Source: a bacterium
GTDB taxonomy: Bacteria; Hinthialibacterota; Hinthialibacteria; H5-UNCL2
Direction of reading: 5' to 3'
NCBI GenBank assembly: GCA_015075175.1
Contig: JABTUV010000012.1
Location: 1 to 64,000 of the forward strand
Length of the DNA: 64,000 nt
Shown piece after piece: positions 35,328 to 43,163 of the stretch. The notes under the pieces are model-generated. The model did not search any database and was not told the origin of the DNA. It saw only the letters and a program-made list of their open reading frames with translations. The translations under genes and the position numbers were made by a program. Within the stretch, counting starts at the first letter, position 1. Every line of letters starts with the position of its first letter.

Positions 35328-35709
35328 CGTAGGCGCAGCACGCTGCGCAAGCACGGGGCCTTCTCGTAGGCGCGATGGCCGCATCCAACTGGTTGGTCTG
35401 AAAGTAGGCGTAACCCAACATGCGATGGCGGTGGAAAGTCGGGATGGGCTCGATGGCCCCTTGTTTTCGATGGCGGCGGCGACGTCGCCGGCGCGCTTGA
35501 GGTCCTGCGCCTTCTGGAAGGCCGCGGCGGCGTCGGCTGGGACGCCCACCTCGGGTGTGGCGTCAACCGCGCCCGCGCCGCCGCCGGATCGGACGCCGGC
35601 AATCCGCCCTACCCTCCTGCCGCTCCGCCGCCAGCGACTTCTCGCCTGCGCCTCCCTCCGGCCGCTTCTGTTCGCATCCCGCCAATACCAGAATCCCAGC
35701 GACCAACAT
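35328..35709 (-). pseudogene. Remnant of a TPR lipoprotein
   Basis: The ATG at 35709 opens a lipoprotein signal, MLVAGILVLAGCEQK, with lipobox LAGC. After about 40 codons the sense continues in a second frame (ADAAAAFQKAQDLKRAGDVA, a TPR helix pair) and then in a third (RMLGYAYFQTNQLDAAIA). At least two indels therefore break the gene. Its 3' end runs into the arsR stop and a GCGCAG-CA-CGCTGCGC-like palindrome at about 35330-35345, so it is also truncated. It is not functional as read, or it sits in a poor-quality consensus patch. Confidence 0.6.
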
Positions 35710-35796
35710 GCCAAACCCAACGCGCCGACCTTGCCATGATGCCCCGCTCGCAGATTCACCACCCCCACGCTAACACACCCCGAGTCGTCTGAAAAG

Positions 35797-35831
35797 AGAA
35801 CAGGCCCACCGCTGGGGTCAGTGGGCCTGTT
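35797..35831 (-). terminator. Strong hairpin, terminator-like on the minus strand
   Basis: A perfect 12-bp stem GAACAGGCCCAC/GTGGGCCTGTTC with an 11-nt loop. On the minus strand it is followed by tctctttt. No minus-strand gene ending just upstream is intact, so its client is unclear. Confidence 0.5.
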
Positions 35832-36320
35832 CGTGCGGTCCGGGAAGCGTGGGCCGGTAGATTGGTTGGACCACCGGCCATTCTTTGCTAAACCGTGGAG
35901 CATCGTACGGTTGGGAAAGGATAGGGCACGCGCTCCCGGACCGATCTCAGTTTTGCCGTCAGTACCGGCAGTGCGCGCCGACTGCCCGCTCGCACCGCTC
36001 GCTCCCAGGGCGGTGCAACTACGCACATGCCGTACCACAACCGGAACCACGCCAAACCGAGTTATAAGTTGCTTGGAATCAGCATGTTAAGAAAATTTGA
36101 TCAGGTCGAACCGAAACCTTGTGTATGCCAATAAATACATTTGGTAAATAATTGATGCAATACGCAAGGCAAAAAGATTGCGCTCTGGCAGTGGACAACC
36201 TCCCGCTAGAGTCCCGAAATCACACTTGGAAGGCCCCGATGTCCCCACAACTGGCGGAAATAGGATAGTTCCAAGCCTTGGGGAGGAGCGCTGAAACTTG
36301 CCCATACGGGCCGCTACGCC
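35832..36320. other. Gene-free, partly AT-rich spacer
   Basis: No supported gene. 35840-36050 is GC-rich with a 'gggcggtgcaactacgc' repeat-like unit. 36070-36170 is distinctly AT-rich compared with the surroundings (ataaatacatttggtaaata). 36240-36320 leads into the truncated cupin and may contain its lost N-terminal coding part. Confidence 0.5.
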
Positions 36321-36611
36321 ATGAAGATCCTCATCGTCAAGAAGGCAAGCGGCCTCCTCCAGTATCATAACGTTAAATCGGAGCACCAGTATGTCGAGTC
36401 GGGGCGGGTGCGAGTCACGCTGGAGGACGAAGGCGGCCGGTTGGAGGAGTTCGACCTGGGGCCGGGCGCCTGTTATGAAATCCGGCCGGGGCGGAGGCAT
36501 CGCATCGAGGCTCTGGAGGACCTGCGCATCTTCGAGGTGAGCACGCCGGAACTGGACGACGTGGTGCGCCTGTCCGACGACTACGGGCGGGAGGGGACGT
36601 CGGAGGCGTGA
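36321..36611 (+). CDS. Cupin, mannose-6-phosphate isomerase type, N-terminus damaged
   Basis: The 96-aa chain matches the middle and end of type II phosphomannose-isomerase-like cupins: LLQYHNVKSEHQYVESGRVR, LGPGACYEIRPGRRHRIEAL, STPELDDVVRLSDDYGREG. In intact homologues a WG(R)-containing N-terminus and KKGKRLSLQYH precede this. Here KKASGLLQYH and the upstream GRYA indicate one or two small deletions. Such cupins bind a metal through the His residues of QYHN and RHRI. It may be a fragment or a consensus error. No Shine-Dalgarno is evident. Confidence 0.65.
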   Translation: MKILIVKKASGLLQYHNVKSEHQYVESGRVRVTLEDEGGRLEEFDLGPGACYEIRPGRRHRIEALEDLRIFEVSTPELDDVVRLSDDYGREGTSEA

Positions 36612-36686
36612 GAGCCAGATGCTCCGGTTCACAGGCAGGAGAGCCTTTAGCGCCCGGGGTATGTCGCACGTCTTTTGAGAATCCAA

Positions 36687-36715
36687 TTGACAAGGCCCGG
36701 GAGCTTGCCTAACTT
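36687..36715 (+). promoter_or_regulatory. Promoter of the small membrane protein/rpmE unit
   Basis: TTGACA (36687-36692), 17-bp spacer, TAACTT (36710-36715), 38 bp before the ATG at 36754. Confidence 0.6.
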
Positions 36716-36753
36716 GATCGCTGTGGGAACGCGTTTTTTGGGAGGGTGACGCC

Positions 36754-37017
36754 ATGAGCAAAGACCTCCACGACAAGGTCAAGATACTTCTGGTCATCGC
36801 TTTGATCTTTTTCGTCGTCGGCGCGCTGGGGAGGTTCGCGGGTTACGGCAACGACCGGGCCATCCTGGGCATATATACGCCGGGGGCGTTCCATCGGGCC
36901 GCCGACACGGTGATTTTGTTCGCCATCGGGTTGGCGCTGTACAACCTTTGCGGGCGGTATTTCAAGAAAGAGGAGCCGCCGGCGGCGCCGCAAGGCGACA
37001 AGCCGCCCCAGACGTAA
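36754..37017 (+). CDS. Small two-helix membrane protein
   Basis: The 87-aa protein has two likely membrane helices ([19 protein letters not shown] and [18 protein letters not shown]) separated by a short polar loop, and a Pro-rich charged tail ([15 protein letters not shown]). GGGAGGGTG lies upstream of the ATG. It is followed 35 bp later by rpmE and likely co-transcribed. I do not recognise the family. Confidence 0.7.
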   Translation: MSKDLHDKVKILLVIALIFFVVGALGRFAGYGNDRAILGIYTPGAFHRAADTVILFAIGLALYNLCGRYFKKEEPPAAPQGDKPPQT

Positions 37018-37052
37018 GCCGGGGGCCGGCGGAAGCTAATGAGGAGAGCAAC

Positions 37053-37265
37053 GTGAAGAAGGGCATTCATCCCGAGTATTTCGAGACCACAATTTCCTGC
37101 GCGTGCGGGGCCAAGTATCCGACGCGTTCAACCAAAAAGGACATCCGGGTGGAGATTTGCGCGGCCTGCCATCCCTTTTTCACCGGCAAGAGCAAGCTGG
37201 TGGATACGGCGGGGCGGGTGGAGAAGTTCCGCCAGAAATACGCGCGCAAGCCGCGCCGCAACTAG
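37053..37265 (+). CDS. rpmE: 50S ribosomal protein L31 (zinc-binding type)
   Basis: The 70-aa protein starts at GTG with GAGGAG six bases upstream and reads [20 protein letters not shown]. Cys16, Cys18, Cys36 and Cys39 ([11 protein letters not shown]) form the zinc site of the C+ form, and the family end [14 protein letters not shown] is present. L31 bridges ribosomal subunits, and the zinc form can serve as a zinc reserve. Length is normal. Confidence 0.95.
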   Translation: MKKGIHPEYFETTISCACGAKYPTRSTKKDIRVEICAACHPFFTGKSKLVDTAGRVEKFRQKYARKPRRN

Positions 37266-37267
37266 CC

Positions 37268-37360
37268 GCGCACGGGCGTCCCGCCCGTGCCGGGTTGCCT
37301 GCCCGGAGTGCAGGTTTCAGCCTGTTTGAATCGCAAACTGAAGTTTGTACTCCGGATGCG
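37268..37360. repeat. Hairpin repeats after rpmE
   Basis: GCACGGGCG-TCC-CGCCCGTGC (37270-37290, 9-bp stem) is followed by a tgcaggtttcagcctg unit and a CAAACTGAAGTTTG palindrome. It lies between convergent genes and may terminate both. Confidence 0.8.
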
Positions 37361-37363
37361 CCT

Positions 37364-38629
37364 TCACGTCTTGCGTTCCTTCTTCTTGGCCGCGGGGAAA
37401 AGCACGTTGTTCAGGATCAGCCGATACCCCGGACTGCTCTTGTGCAGCGAGAGGTCGGTGGGCTTGTCGTAGACGATGTGCTGGGGATCCTCGGGATCAT
37501 GTCCCGCCAGGTAGCTGAACATGCCCGCGCCGTACTCGCCATAGATGTACTTGGCCACGTCCTCGCCCGGGATTTCGCCCAGAATGACGATCCTGTCCTT
37601 GATGAACTTCTTCTTGAATCCGCTGGTCTGGCCCAGAAAGTCCATCACGCGGTTGACGTGATTCTGCGTGAGCATGGTGGGAACCGGATCCACCTTGGCG
37701 CTGAACTCGAAGAGGGCGATCTCGTTGCCCTGGTAGCCCTTCAGCGAACCGCGGCCGGGCAGGTTGGCGTCGATGTCGGAATGTTCGTACACGTGGGCGT
37801 CCACGATGGGGGTGAAGTCCTTGAACGCGGGCGTGAGCGAGTAATCCAGCTTCTGGCGGAAGTTGGGGGTGACCGGGGTGCCGTCGATCTCGGGCGGCAC
37901 GATGTCGACGCCCCGGGCGGCCAGCGCGATGTCGAAGGTGTCGGTGGCCGCGCACATGGAGAACATGAAGCCTCCGCGGGCGATGTAGTCCATGATCTTG
38001 ACGCACACGGCCCGCTTGTGCTCCGCCACGGAGGCAAAGCCCGCCTCCTGCGCCGCCTTGGTAAAATCCGCCACCTGCCGCCGATACCAGGAGGTGTTGG
38101 CGTAGCTCGAGTAGAACTTGCCGTACTGGCCGGTGAAATCCTCGTGATGCAGGTGCAGCCAGTCGTACCTGGGCAACTGGTCCTGCAGGACCTCGGGGTC
38201 CCACAGCTTGGCGTAGGGGATTTCCGCGTACTCGAGGGCGAGGGTGACGGCGTCGTCCCAGGGGTCATTTCCCGGCGGCGTGTAGACGGCGACCTTGGGC
38301 GCCTTGTCCAGCTCGGCGACGTCCATGTTGGCCTCGGCCATCTCGCGGTGAATGGCGTCCAGTCGCGCCGGGGTAATGGCCTGGACGCGGACGCCCAGGA
38401 GTCGCGCGCGAGTCGTCACGTCGGCGACGTTCTTGATGACGAAGCTGCCGCCGCGATAGTTCAGGAGCCACTCGCCCATCCCCGAGCGCGGCGGCTGCAG
38501 CGCCCAGTACATGAGACCGTAAGCCTTGAGATGGTCGGTCTGGGTCTCGTCCATGGGAATGAGATAGTACTCCGCGCGGGCGGCGGGCAGGCTGCACAGG
38601 CAGGCGCAGACAAGAAGCAGGCGAGTCAT
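37364..38629 (-). CDS. Conserved exported protein ('asparagine synthetase B-like' family)
   Basis: The 421-aa protein has a signal peptide (MTRLLLVCACLCSLPAARA), then YYLIPMDETQTDHLKAYGLM and EWLLNYRGGSFVI. This is a signature of a widespread exported family that databases often label asparagine synthetase B, although no AsnB domains are present. Further on are LHLHHEDFTGQYGKFYSSY and GGFMFSMCAATDTFDIALA, suggesting a glutamine-amidotransferase-like or alpha/beta fold. The true function is unknown. It overlaps the TPR gene by 4 nt and belongs to the operon started by the S41 protease gene. Confidence 0.75.
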   Translation of the reverse strand: MTRLLLVCACLCSLPAARAEYYLIPMDETQTDHLKAYGLMYWALQPPRSGMGEWLLNYRGGSFVIKNVADVTTRARLLGVRVQAITPARLDAIHREMAEANMDVAELDKAPKVAVYTPPGNDPWDDAVTLALEYAEIPYAKLWDPEVLQDQLPRYDWLHLHHEDFTGQYGKFYSSYANTSWYRRQVADFTKAAQEAGFASVAEHKRAVCVKIMDYIARGGFMFSMCAATDTFDIALAARGVDIVPPEIDGTPVTPNFRQKLDYSLTPAFKDFTPIVDAHVYEHSDIDANLPGRGSLKGYQGNEIALFEFSAKVDPVPTMLTQNHVNRVMDFLGQTSGFKKKFIKDRIVILGEIPGEDVAKYIYGEYGAGMFSYLAGHDPEDPQHIVYDKPTDLSLHKSSPGYRLILNNVLFPAAKKKERKT

Positions 38630-39156
38630 GGTTGCTCTTCCTTTTCGGGTGGTTGCTTGCGGAATTCGTTGAGGCGGGCGAGGAGCATCTGCGCGTGCAG
38701 GTTGCCGGGCTTGACGCCGGGCGACAGTTCCTCCGCCAGGAGCCGGCGCGCCTCGTCCATCTCGCCGCGGTTGATGAGATGGTGCGCCAGAAGGAAGCGC
38801 ACGTCGGGGAAGGCGGGATTGATCTCCAGGGCGCGGCGCAGGACGGCCTCGCTGCGTTCGGCCATGTCCAAGTGCGCGTAGAGCGAACCCAGGTTGAGAA
38901 GCACGGTGCAATTGTCGGGTTCCAGGGTGCGCGCGTACTCCATGTGCACGAGCGCCTCGGGCAGGTCGTGCCGGCATTGAATCAAGAGCGCCCCCAGGTT
39001 GACGCGCGCCGCCACGTGGTCGGGCGCCAGCTCCACCGCGCGCCGATACATCTCCAGCGCCTTCTTGGGCCTGCCCAGCTTGTAGGTTTGGTCGGCGAGG
39101 ACGACCAGCATCTCGGGATCGGACAGTTTCCGCCATTTTTCGCGAAAGCGGAACAT
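38626..39156 (-). CDS. TPR-repeat protein
   Basis: The 176-aa soluble protein is built of about four TPR pairs: LADQTYKLGRPKKALEMYRR, VNLGALLIQCRHDLPEALVH, LLNLGSLYAHLDMAERSEAV and FLLAHHLINRGEMDEARRLL. There is no signal peptide. It starts at the ATG that overlaps the protease stop by 1 nt (TGATG) and ends overlapping the next gene by 4 nt, so the three are translationally coupled. It is probably an adaptor for its neighbours; partners are unknown. Confidence 0.8.
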   Translation of the reverse strand: MFRFREKWRKLSDPEMLVVLADQTYKLGRPKKALEMYRRAVELAPDHVAARVNLGALLIQCRHDLPEALVHMEYARTLEPDNCTVLLNLGSLYAHLDMAERSEAVLRRALEINPAFPDVRFLLAHHLINRGEMDEARRLLAEELSPGVKPGNLHAQMLLARLNEFRKQPPEKEEQP

Positions 39157-40640
39157 CAGCGGACGCCCCCAAAGAGGCTGGGCGCGGGCTCCGCCCGGAC
39201 CACCTCCAGCGCGCGCGCCAACTGCGGGTCCATCGCCAGTTCCCGCTCCCGCGGCGACAGCGGCCCCAGCACGTTCTCCACGATCTCCGCCCGCTGCTTC
39301 TCCGCCGTCGCGTCCAGCACCCGCCGATGCTTGAGGTCGTCGGGCATGGCCGCCATCAGCTTGCGGTACGACTCGGACCCGGCCAGAAGGGTCTCTTCAT
39401 CCAACCTCACCTCCACGTCCGGCGCAATGCCGGTGCCGTGAATGCACACGCCCTTGGGCGTATAGTACTTGGCGATGGTCAGTTTGAGCGCGGTCCGGTC
39501 ACCCAGCTGGTAGATTTCCTGCACCGAGCCTTTGCCGTAGGTGCGGGTCCCCACGAGTTTGCCGCGTCCCTGGTCCTTGATGGCGCCGGCGACAATCTCG
39601 GAGGCCGACGCCGAGCCGCCGTCGACGAGCACGACCAGGGGCAGGTCCTGAAACGGCGAACGACGCCCCACGCGGAACTCGCCGGTGTGCAGTTGATTGC
39701 GCCCGCGCGTGGTCGTCACCAGCCGATGGTTGCGGAGAAAGAGGCCGGCGACTTCGACGGCCTGCTCCAGAAGCCCGCCGGGATTGCCGCGCAGGTCCAG
39801 TATCAGGCGCTTGGCGTCGTGATTGACGCGCAGATAGTTGAGGCCGGTCTCCAGGTCGTGGGCAGAGCCGGCGTGAAGGAACGTGGCAAGCCGGATGTAG
39901 CCGACCTCGTCGTCGAGCATGTGGTACTGGACGTTTTTGGGGGCGATGGGTTCGCGGGTGACGCGAAATAAGAGCGGCTCGGGCGCCCCTGCCCGGCGCA
40001 CCGTGAGTTCCACCCAGGATCCGACCGGTCCCCTCATGCGTTCGCGGGCCTCCGCCAGGCTGTGCACGGCCTCGCCGCTCACGGCTAGGATCACGTCGCC
40101 GGAGCGCAGCCCGATGCGGAAAGCCGGCATGTCGCGCAACGCCGACAGGATCACAACCTGCCCGTCGCGCTCGTCCAGGTAGACGCCGATGCCGGAGATT
40201 TCCGCGAAATCGCCGCGCATCATGTCCTGCATCTTCTCGTTGCTCTCCGCCAGGAGCAAAGTGGAGAAGGGATCGCCCAGGCTGTCCACCATGGCCACTT
40301 CCGCGTCACGGAACAGGTTGGCGATGGGTTCGCCGGCGCGATGGGTGCGCGACAGCTCGTTGATGATGCGCCGCAGCACCAGCGGCGACAGGTCAGCGGT
40401 TCCGCCGGGGACAAAATGCGTCAGAGGCAGGGCGGGGGTGATGTCGCGCACCAGCCGTGCGTACGCGGCGGCCAGAAGCTCCTCGGGGGTGGCGCCGTCG
40501 ACGTACTGGTTGACGATTTGGTGGAAGACGGTGTTAAAGGCGACTTCGGGATCGCGGGCGGGCGGGACCGGCTGCGCCCACGCCGCCGCGGCGAGCCACG
40601 CCGCGCATCCCAGCATCCATCCCCGTCGCCGCCCGCTCAT
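39156..40640 (-). CDS. S41-family C-terminal processing protease (PDZ-containing)
   Basis: The 494-aa protein starts with a signal peptide (RRGWMLGCAAWLAAAAWAQP). A PDZ domain spans ~residues 145-235 (ISGIGVYLDERDGQVVI, GLRSGDVILAVSGEAV). The S41 core follows: VGYIRLATFLHAGSAHDLE, LILDLRGNPGGLLEQAVEVA, the nucleophile in VDGGSASASEIVAGAIKD, and the catalytic Lys in TRTYGKGSVQEI. CtpA/Prc-like proteases trim exported proteins in the periplasm. Ser and Lys are both present. The ATG at 40640 follows ggggggcgct. It has its own promoter and leads a three-gene operon. Confidence 0.92.
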   Translation of the reverse strand: MSGRRRGWMLGCAAWLAAAAWAQPVPPARDPEVAFNTVFHQIVNQYVDGATPEELLAAAYARLVRDITPALPLTHFVPGGTADLSPLVLRRIINELSRTHRAGEPIANLFRDAEVAMVDSLGDPFSTLLLAESNEKMQDMMRGDFAEISGIGVYLDERDGQVVILSALRDMPAFRIGLRSGDVILAVSGEAVHSLAEARERMRGPVGSWVELTVRRAGAPEPLLFRVTREPIAPKNVQYHMLDDEVGYIRLATFLHAGSAHDLETGLNYLRVNHDAKRLILDLRGNPGGLLEQAVEVAGLFLRNHRLVTTTRGRNQLHTGEFRVGRRSPFQDLPLVVLVDGGSASASEIVAGAIKDQGRGKLVGTRTYGKGSVQEIYQLGDRTALKLTIAKYYTPKGVCIHGTGIAPDVEVRLDEETLLAGSESYRKLMAAMPDDLKHRRVLDATAEKQRAEIVENVLGPLSPRERELAMDPQLARALEVVRAEPAPSLFGGVR

Positions 40641-40674
40641 AGCGCCCCCCCCGCCCCTACAGACGTGTGTGACC

Positions 40675-40703
40675 AGTTTAGCGGTTAAGAGGCGCGGTTT
40701 CAA
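40675..40703 (-). promoter_or_regulatory. Promoter of the S41 protease operon
   Basis: Minus-strand TTGAAA (40698-40703) and TAAACT (40675-40680), spacer 17 bp. The -35 box overlaps the end of the upstream gene. Confidence 0.6.
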
Positions 40704-41476
40704 GGACGGCGCGACGACGGGCGATTGCCGCCCGCCGAAGAATGCGGCGCAGCCTGCGCCGAAGCGCTGCGGGACGGGGTTTCGACCGGCGACAAGGCGG
40801 TCTCGGCCATGACCCAGCCCCCCCATAGCAGCACGGTCGCGGCCAGCATTTCTCCCAGTTCCTCCGCGCACACTTCCATTGTGTAGCCGTGGGCTTTCAG
40901 GCCCGTCAGGTCGGAAAGGAGCTCCAATCCCTCGGCGCTGAGCAGCAAGAGGGTGAACCCGGCCGCGAGGAGCCACGTGGCCCGAGGAACCGCCGACAGA
41001 CTGTCCTTCAAGCCCCGGAACAACCAGACCAGGAATACGACCAGGGGGAGGGTGACGAGAGACGTCCAGGATCGCGTGCGCTCCAAGAATCTGTCCGGAT
41101 GGGCGTCGGCGAACAGGCGGCTCAGGCGGTCGCCGATCCATTCGTGGATCTGCGCGGACTCATCCAGGGAAAGGAGGACCAGCAGCGCCGCCAGCGCCCA
41201 CAAGAGGCGCGCGCCGCGGCGGAGGGTCGCTCCGCTGCGCCAGGCAAAGAACGCGATCAGCCCCGCCGCCCCCCCCAATTGCATCGACGAGTACCAGGCC
41301 GGCAGGTTTGCCTCCTCGTCCAGGTCGAAGAACTGCGCGTACTTGCCGGGAGGCACGTCCAACCACGCGTTGACGGCATACACGGCGACCAGCAGCGCAT
41401 CGATGGCGAAGAAGAGTTGAATCCAGCGCGGGACGGTCGAACCGCGTGCAGGGTTGGGGAAACGCTCAGCCTGCAT
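40700..41476 (-). CDS. Integral membrane protein of unknown function
   Basis: The 258-aa protein has about six membrane helices (WIQLFFAIDALLVAVYAVNA, LLWALAALLVLLSLDES, TSLVTLPLVVFLVWLF, ATWLLAAGFTLLLLSAEG, GEMLAATVLLWGGWVM). Conserved-looking acidic motifs sit near the membrane: FDLDEEANLPAWYSSMQL, LSLDESAQIHE and CAEELGEML. AGGAGG precedes the ATG by about 8 bases. I recognise the layout as a bacterial conserved membrane family but know no function. It is probably transcribed separately from the S41 operon. Confidence 0.72.
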   Translation of the reverse strand: MQAERFPNPARGSTVPRWIQLFFAIDALLVAVYAVNAWLDVPPGKYAQFFDLDEEANLPAWYSSMQLGGAAGLIAFFAWRSGATLRRGARLLWALAALLVLLSLDESAQIHEWIGDRLSRLFADAHPDRFLERTRSWTSLVTLPLVVFLVWLFRGLKDSLSAVPRATWLLAAGFTLLLLSAEGLELLSDLTGLKAHGYTMEVCAEELGEMLAATVLLWGGWVMAETALSPVETPSRSASAQAAPHSSAGGNRPSSRRP

Positions 41477-41594
41477 AAAGACCTCCTGGGTATCCGCAGC
41501 TGCGAGAGGAGCGGCGGCACCCCAAAATACCCGGAATGCGCGAGTGAGGCAAAGCGAATCACGTTGACTTCGCGTCGCCCAGAGGGCGAGGTGC

Positions 41595-41815
41595 AGTCCC
41601 CTCTCCCTGGGGGAGAGGGTTAAGGTGAGGGGGCGCGTGGGGACCGCGCGCTGCGGCGATGCGGCGCGCCGGCGGCGAACTTCCCCCTCACCCGGCGCTG
41701 CGCGCCGACCTCTCCCTCAGGGAGAGGTAAAGAATGCGCTGCGCGCCGACCTCTCCCTCAGGGCGAGGTGCAATCCCCTCTCCCTTGGGGAGAGGGTAAG
41801 GGTGAGGGGGCGGAT
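41595..41815. repeat. ctctccctggg(g)gagaggg repeat cluster
   Basis: Three or four copies of the well-known ccctctccctnggggagaggg intergenic repeat (about 41597-41640, 41684-41730, 41745-41812), separated by ggcgctgcgcgcc palindromes. A fourth site is at 59409-59490. No gene is seen in 41477-41891. Confidence 0.85.
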
Positions 41816-41891
41816 CGCCAACGTTTGACACCCGCCCCGACGCCTGTTACAACTAGGCTTCCGCGACGGCGGACCGGGAGCGAGTTTGGCG

Positions 41892-42890
41892 ATGAGCGGC
41901 AACGGAACCCCCCTCTTGACGGTGCGCGGCCTATACAAGCATTTCCCCATCCGGCGGGGCCTTTTGGGTCGCACCGTGGGGTGGGTGAAGGCCGTGGACG
42001 GCGTGGATTTCTTCATCAATCGGGGCGAGACGCTGGGGCTGGCGGGCGAGAGCGGCTGCGGCAAGACGACGGCGGGGCGGCTGATCCTGCGGCTTCTGGA
42101 GGCGAGCCAAGGCTCGGTCCTGTTCCGCGACGGCGAGAGCGGCCGCGAGGTCGAGCTGCTGCATCTCTCGCATCGCGCCATGCATCCGTACCGGCGCAAA
42201 ATCCAGGTCATCTTCCAGGACCCCTACTCGTCGCTGAATCCGCGCCTGACGGTGGAAAACGCCATCGGCGAGCCGCTCTCGATCTTCAAGATGGTCAAGG
42301 ACTCGCGGGAGCGACGGGAGCGGGTGGCGGAGCTGCTCTCGCTGGTGGGACTGTCGGAGGAACACATGTCGCGCTATCCGCACGAGTTCTCCGGCGGCCA
42401 GCGGCAGCGCATCGGCATCGCGCGCGCGCTGGCGCTGGGGCCGCAACTCATCATCTGCGACGAACCCGTCTCCGCCCTGGACGTCTCCATCCAGGCGCAG
42501 ATCATCAACCTCCTCATGGACCTGCAGAGCCGCTTCCACTTCAGCTATCTCTTCATCGCCCACGACCTGTCGGTGGTGCGGCACATCAGCGACCGGGTCG
42601 CCATCATGTACCTGGGGCGGATCGTGGAGATGGCGGAGAAGAACGAGATTTACGCCAATCCACTGCATCCCTACACCAAGGCGCTGTTGGACGCCGTGCC
42701 CATTCCCGATCCCACCCAGCGGCGCAAGCGCATGCTCTTGGAGGGAGACGTGCCCAGCCCGGCCAATCCGCCCTCGGGCTGCCACTTCCATCCCCGCTGT
42801 CCGTTCGTGATGCCGCAATGCAAGACCGTAGATCCGGTGCTAAAGGATCACGGCGGCGGCCACTTCGCGGCCTGCCATCTCTACGAGTAA
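41892..42890 (+). CDS. Oligopeptide/dipeptide ABC transporter ATP-binding protein (OppF/DppF-like)
   Basis: The 332-aa ATPase has Walker [18 protein letters not shown], the Q-loop [17 protein letters not shown] typical of the Opp/Dpp group, signature [19 protein letters not shown], Walker [20 protein letters not shown] and the H-loop [13 protein letters not shown]. It ends with the family's C-terminal motif [14 protein letters not shown], which is associated with an Fe-S or metal site in some members. It powers peptide uptake with permeases and a second ATPase, none of which is adjacent, so it is an orphan here. The ATG at 41892 is chosen over a TTG two codons earlier. Confidence 0.9.
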   Translation: MSGNGTPLLTVRGLYKHFPIRRGLLGRTVGWVKAVDGVDFFINRGETLGLAGESGCGKTTAGRLILRLLEASQGSVLFRDGESGREVELLHLSHRAMHPYRRKIQVIFQDPYSSLNPRLTVENAIGEPLSIFKMVKDSRERRERVAELLSLVGLSEEHMSRYPHEFSGGQRQRIGIARALALGPQLIICDEPVSALDVSIQAQIINLLMDLQSRFHFSYLFIAHDLSVVRHISDRVAIMYLGRIVEMAEKNEIYANPLHPYTKALLDAVPIPDPTQRRKRMLLEGDVPSPANPPSGCHFHPRCPFVMPQCKTVDPVLKDHGGGHFAACHLYE

Positions 42891-42924
42891 GCCCCCGTCG
42901 GTCGGTTTCGCCCACCGCGCGAGC

Positions 42925-42945
42925 CGGAGTACCGGCTTCAACCGG
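42925..42945. repeat. GCCGG-AGTA-CCGGC hairpin repeat
   Basis: gagccggagtaccggcttca, the same hairpin as at 10.16 and 18.64 kb, in the spacer behind the ABC ATPase gene. Confidence 0.7.
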
Positions 42946-42959
42946 TTCCTTGGTGGTTC

Positions 42960-43137
42960 GGCGCAGGGCGCTGCGCGACTGCCGCAGTAACGCTTCGATG
43001 AGGAGGAGGGGGTCGGCGGCGTGGGGTGCGCCGCTGTGGTCCAAGTCGGTCTGGTCGCGCTCGAATCCGCGCCGGGGCAGTGCAACCACAACTCGAACAC
43101 GTCCAGACGATCCATGCGCCGGTCCATCCGCGCGTCG
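42960..43137 (-). pseudogene. Fragment of a dockerin-type C-terminal domain
   Basis: One minus-strand frame reads DRRMDRLDVFELWLHC and the next DLDHSGAPHAADPLLLIEAL. These are two EF-hand-like dockerin loops that must originally have been in one frame. No start or upstream domain is present. The fragment begins right next to the GGGCGACA hairpin at 43145. It is likely the tail of a lost secreted protein. Confidence 0.55.
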
Positions 43138-43144
43138 CCGCAAC

Positions 43145-43163
43145 GGGCGACAGGATGTCGCCC
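43145..43163. repeat. GGGCGACA-GGA-TGTCGCCC hairpin
   Basis: A perfect 8-bp stem with a three-base loop directly behind the stop codon of the URO-D-like gene; the TAG lies at the hairpin's edge. Confidence 0.85.

Noticed and set aside
34719-36050. A 443-codon minus-strand frame across arsR
   Set aside because: It is Pro/Ala/Arg-rich shadow sequence opposite arsR; only the lipoprotein and TPR pieces within 35328-35709 look genuine, and these lie in different frames.
37364-38629. True asparagine synthetase
   Set aside because: There is no Cys2 glutaminase and no SGGxDS PP-loop; it has a signal peptide, unlike the genuine asnB at 12710-14605.
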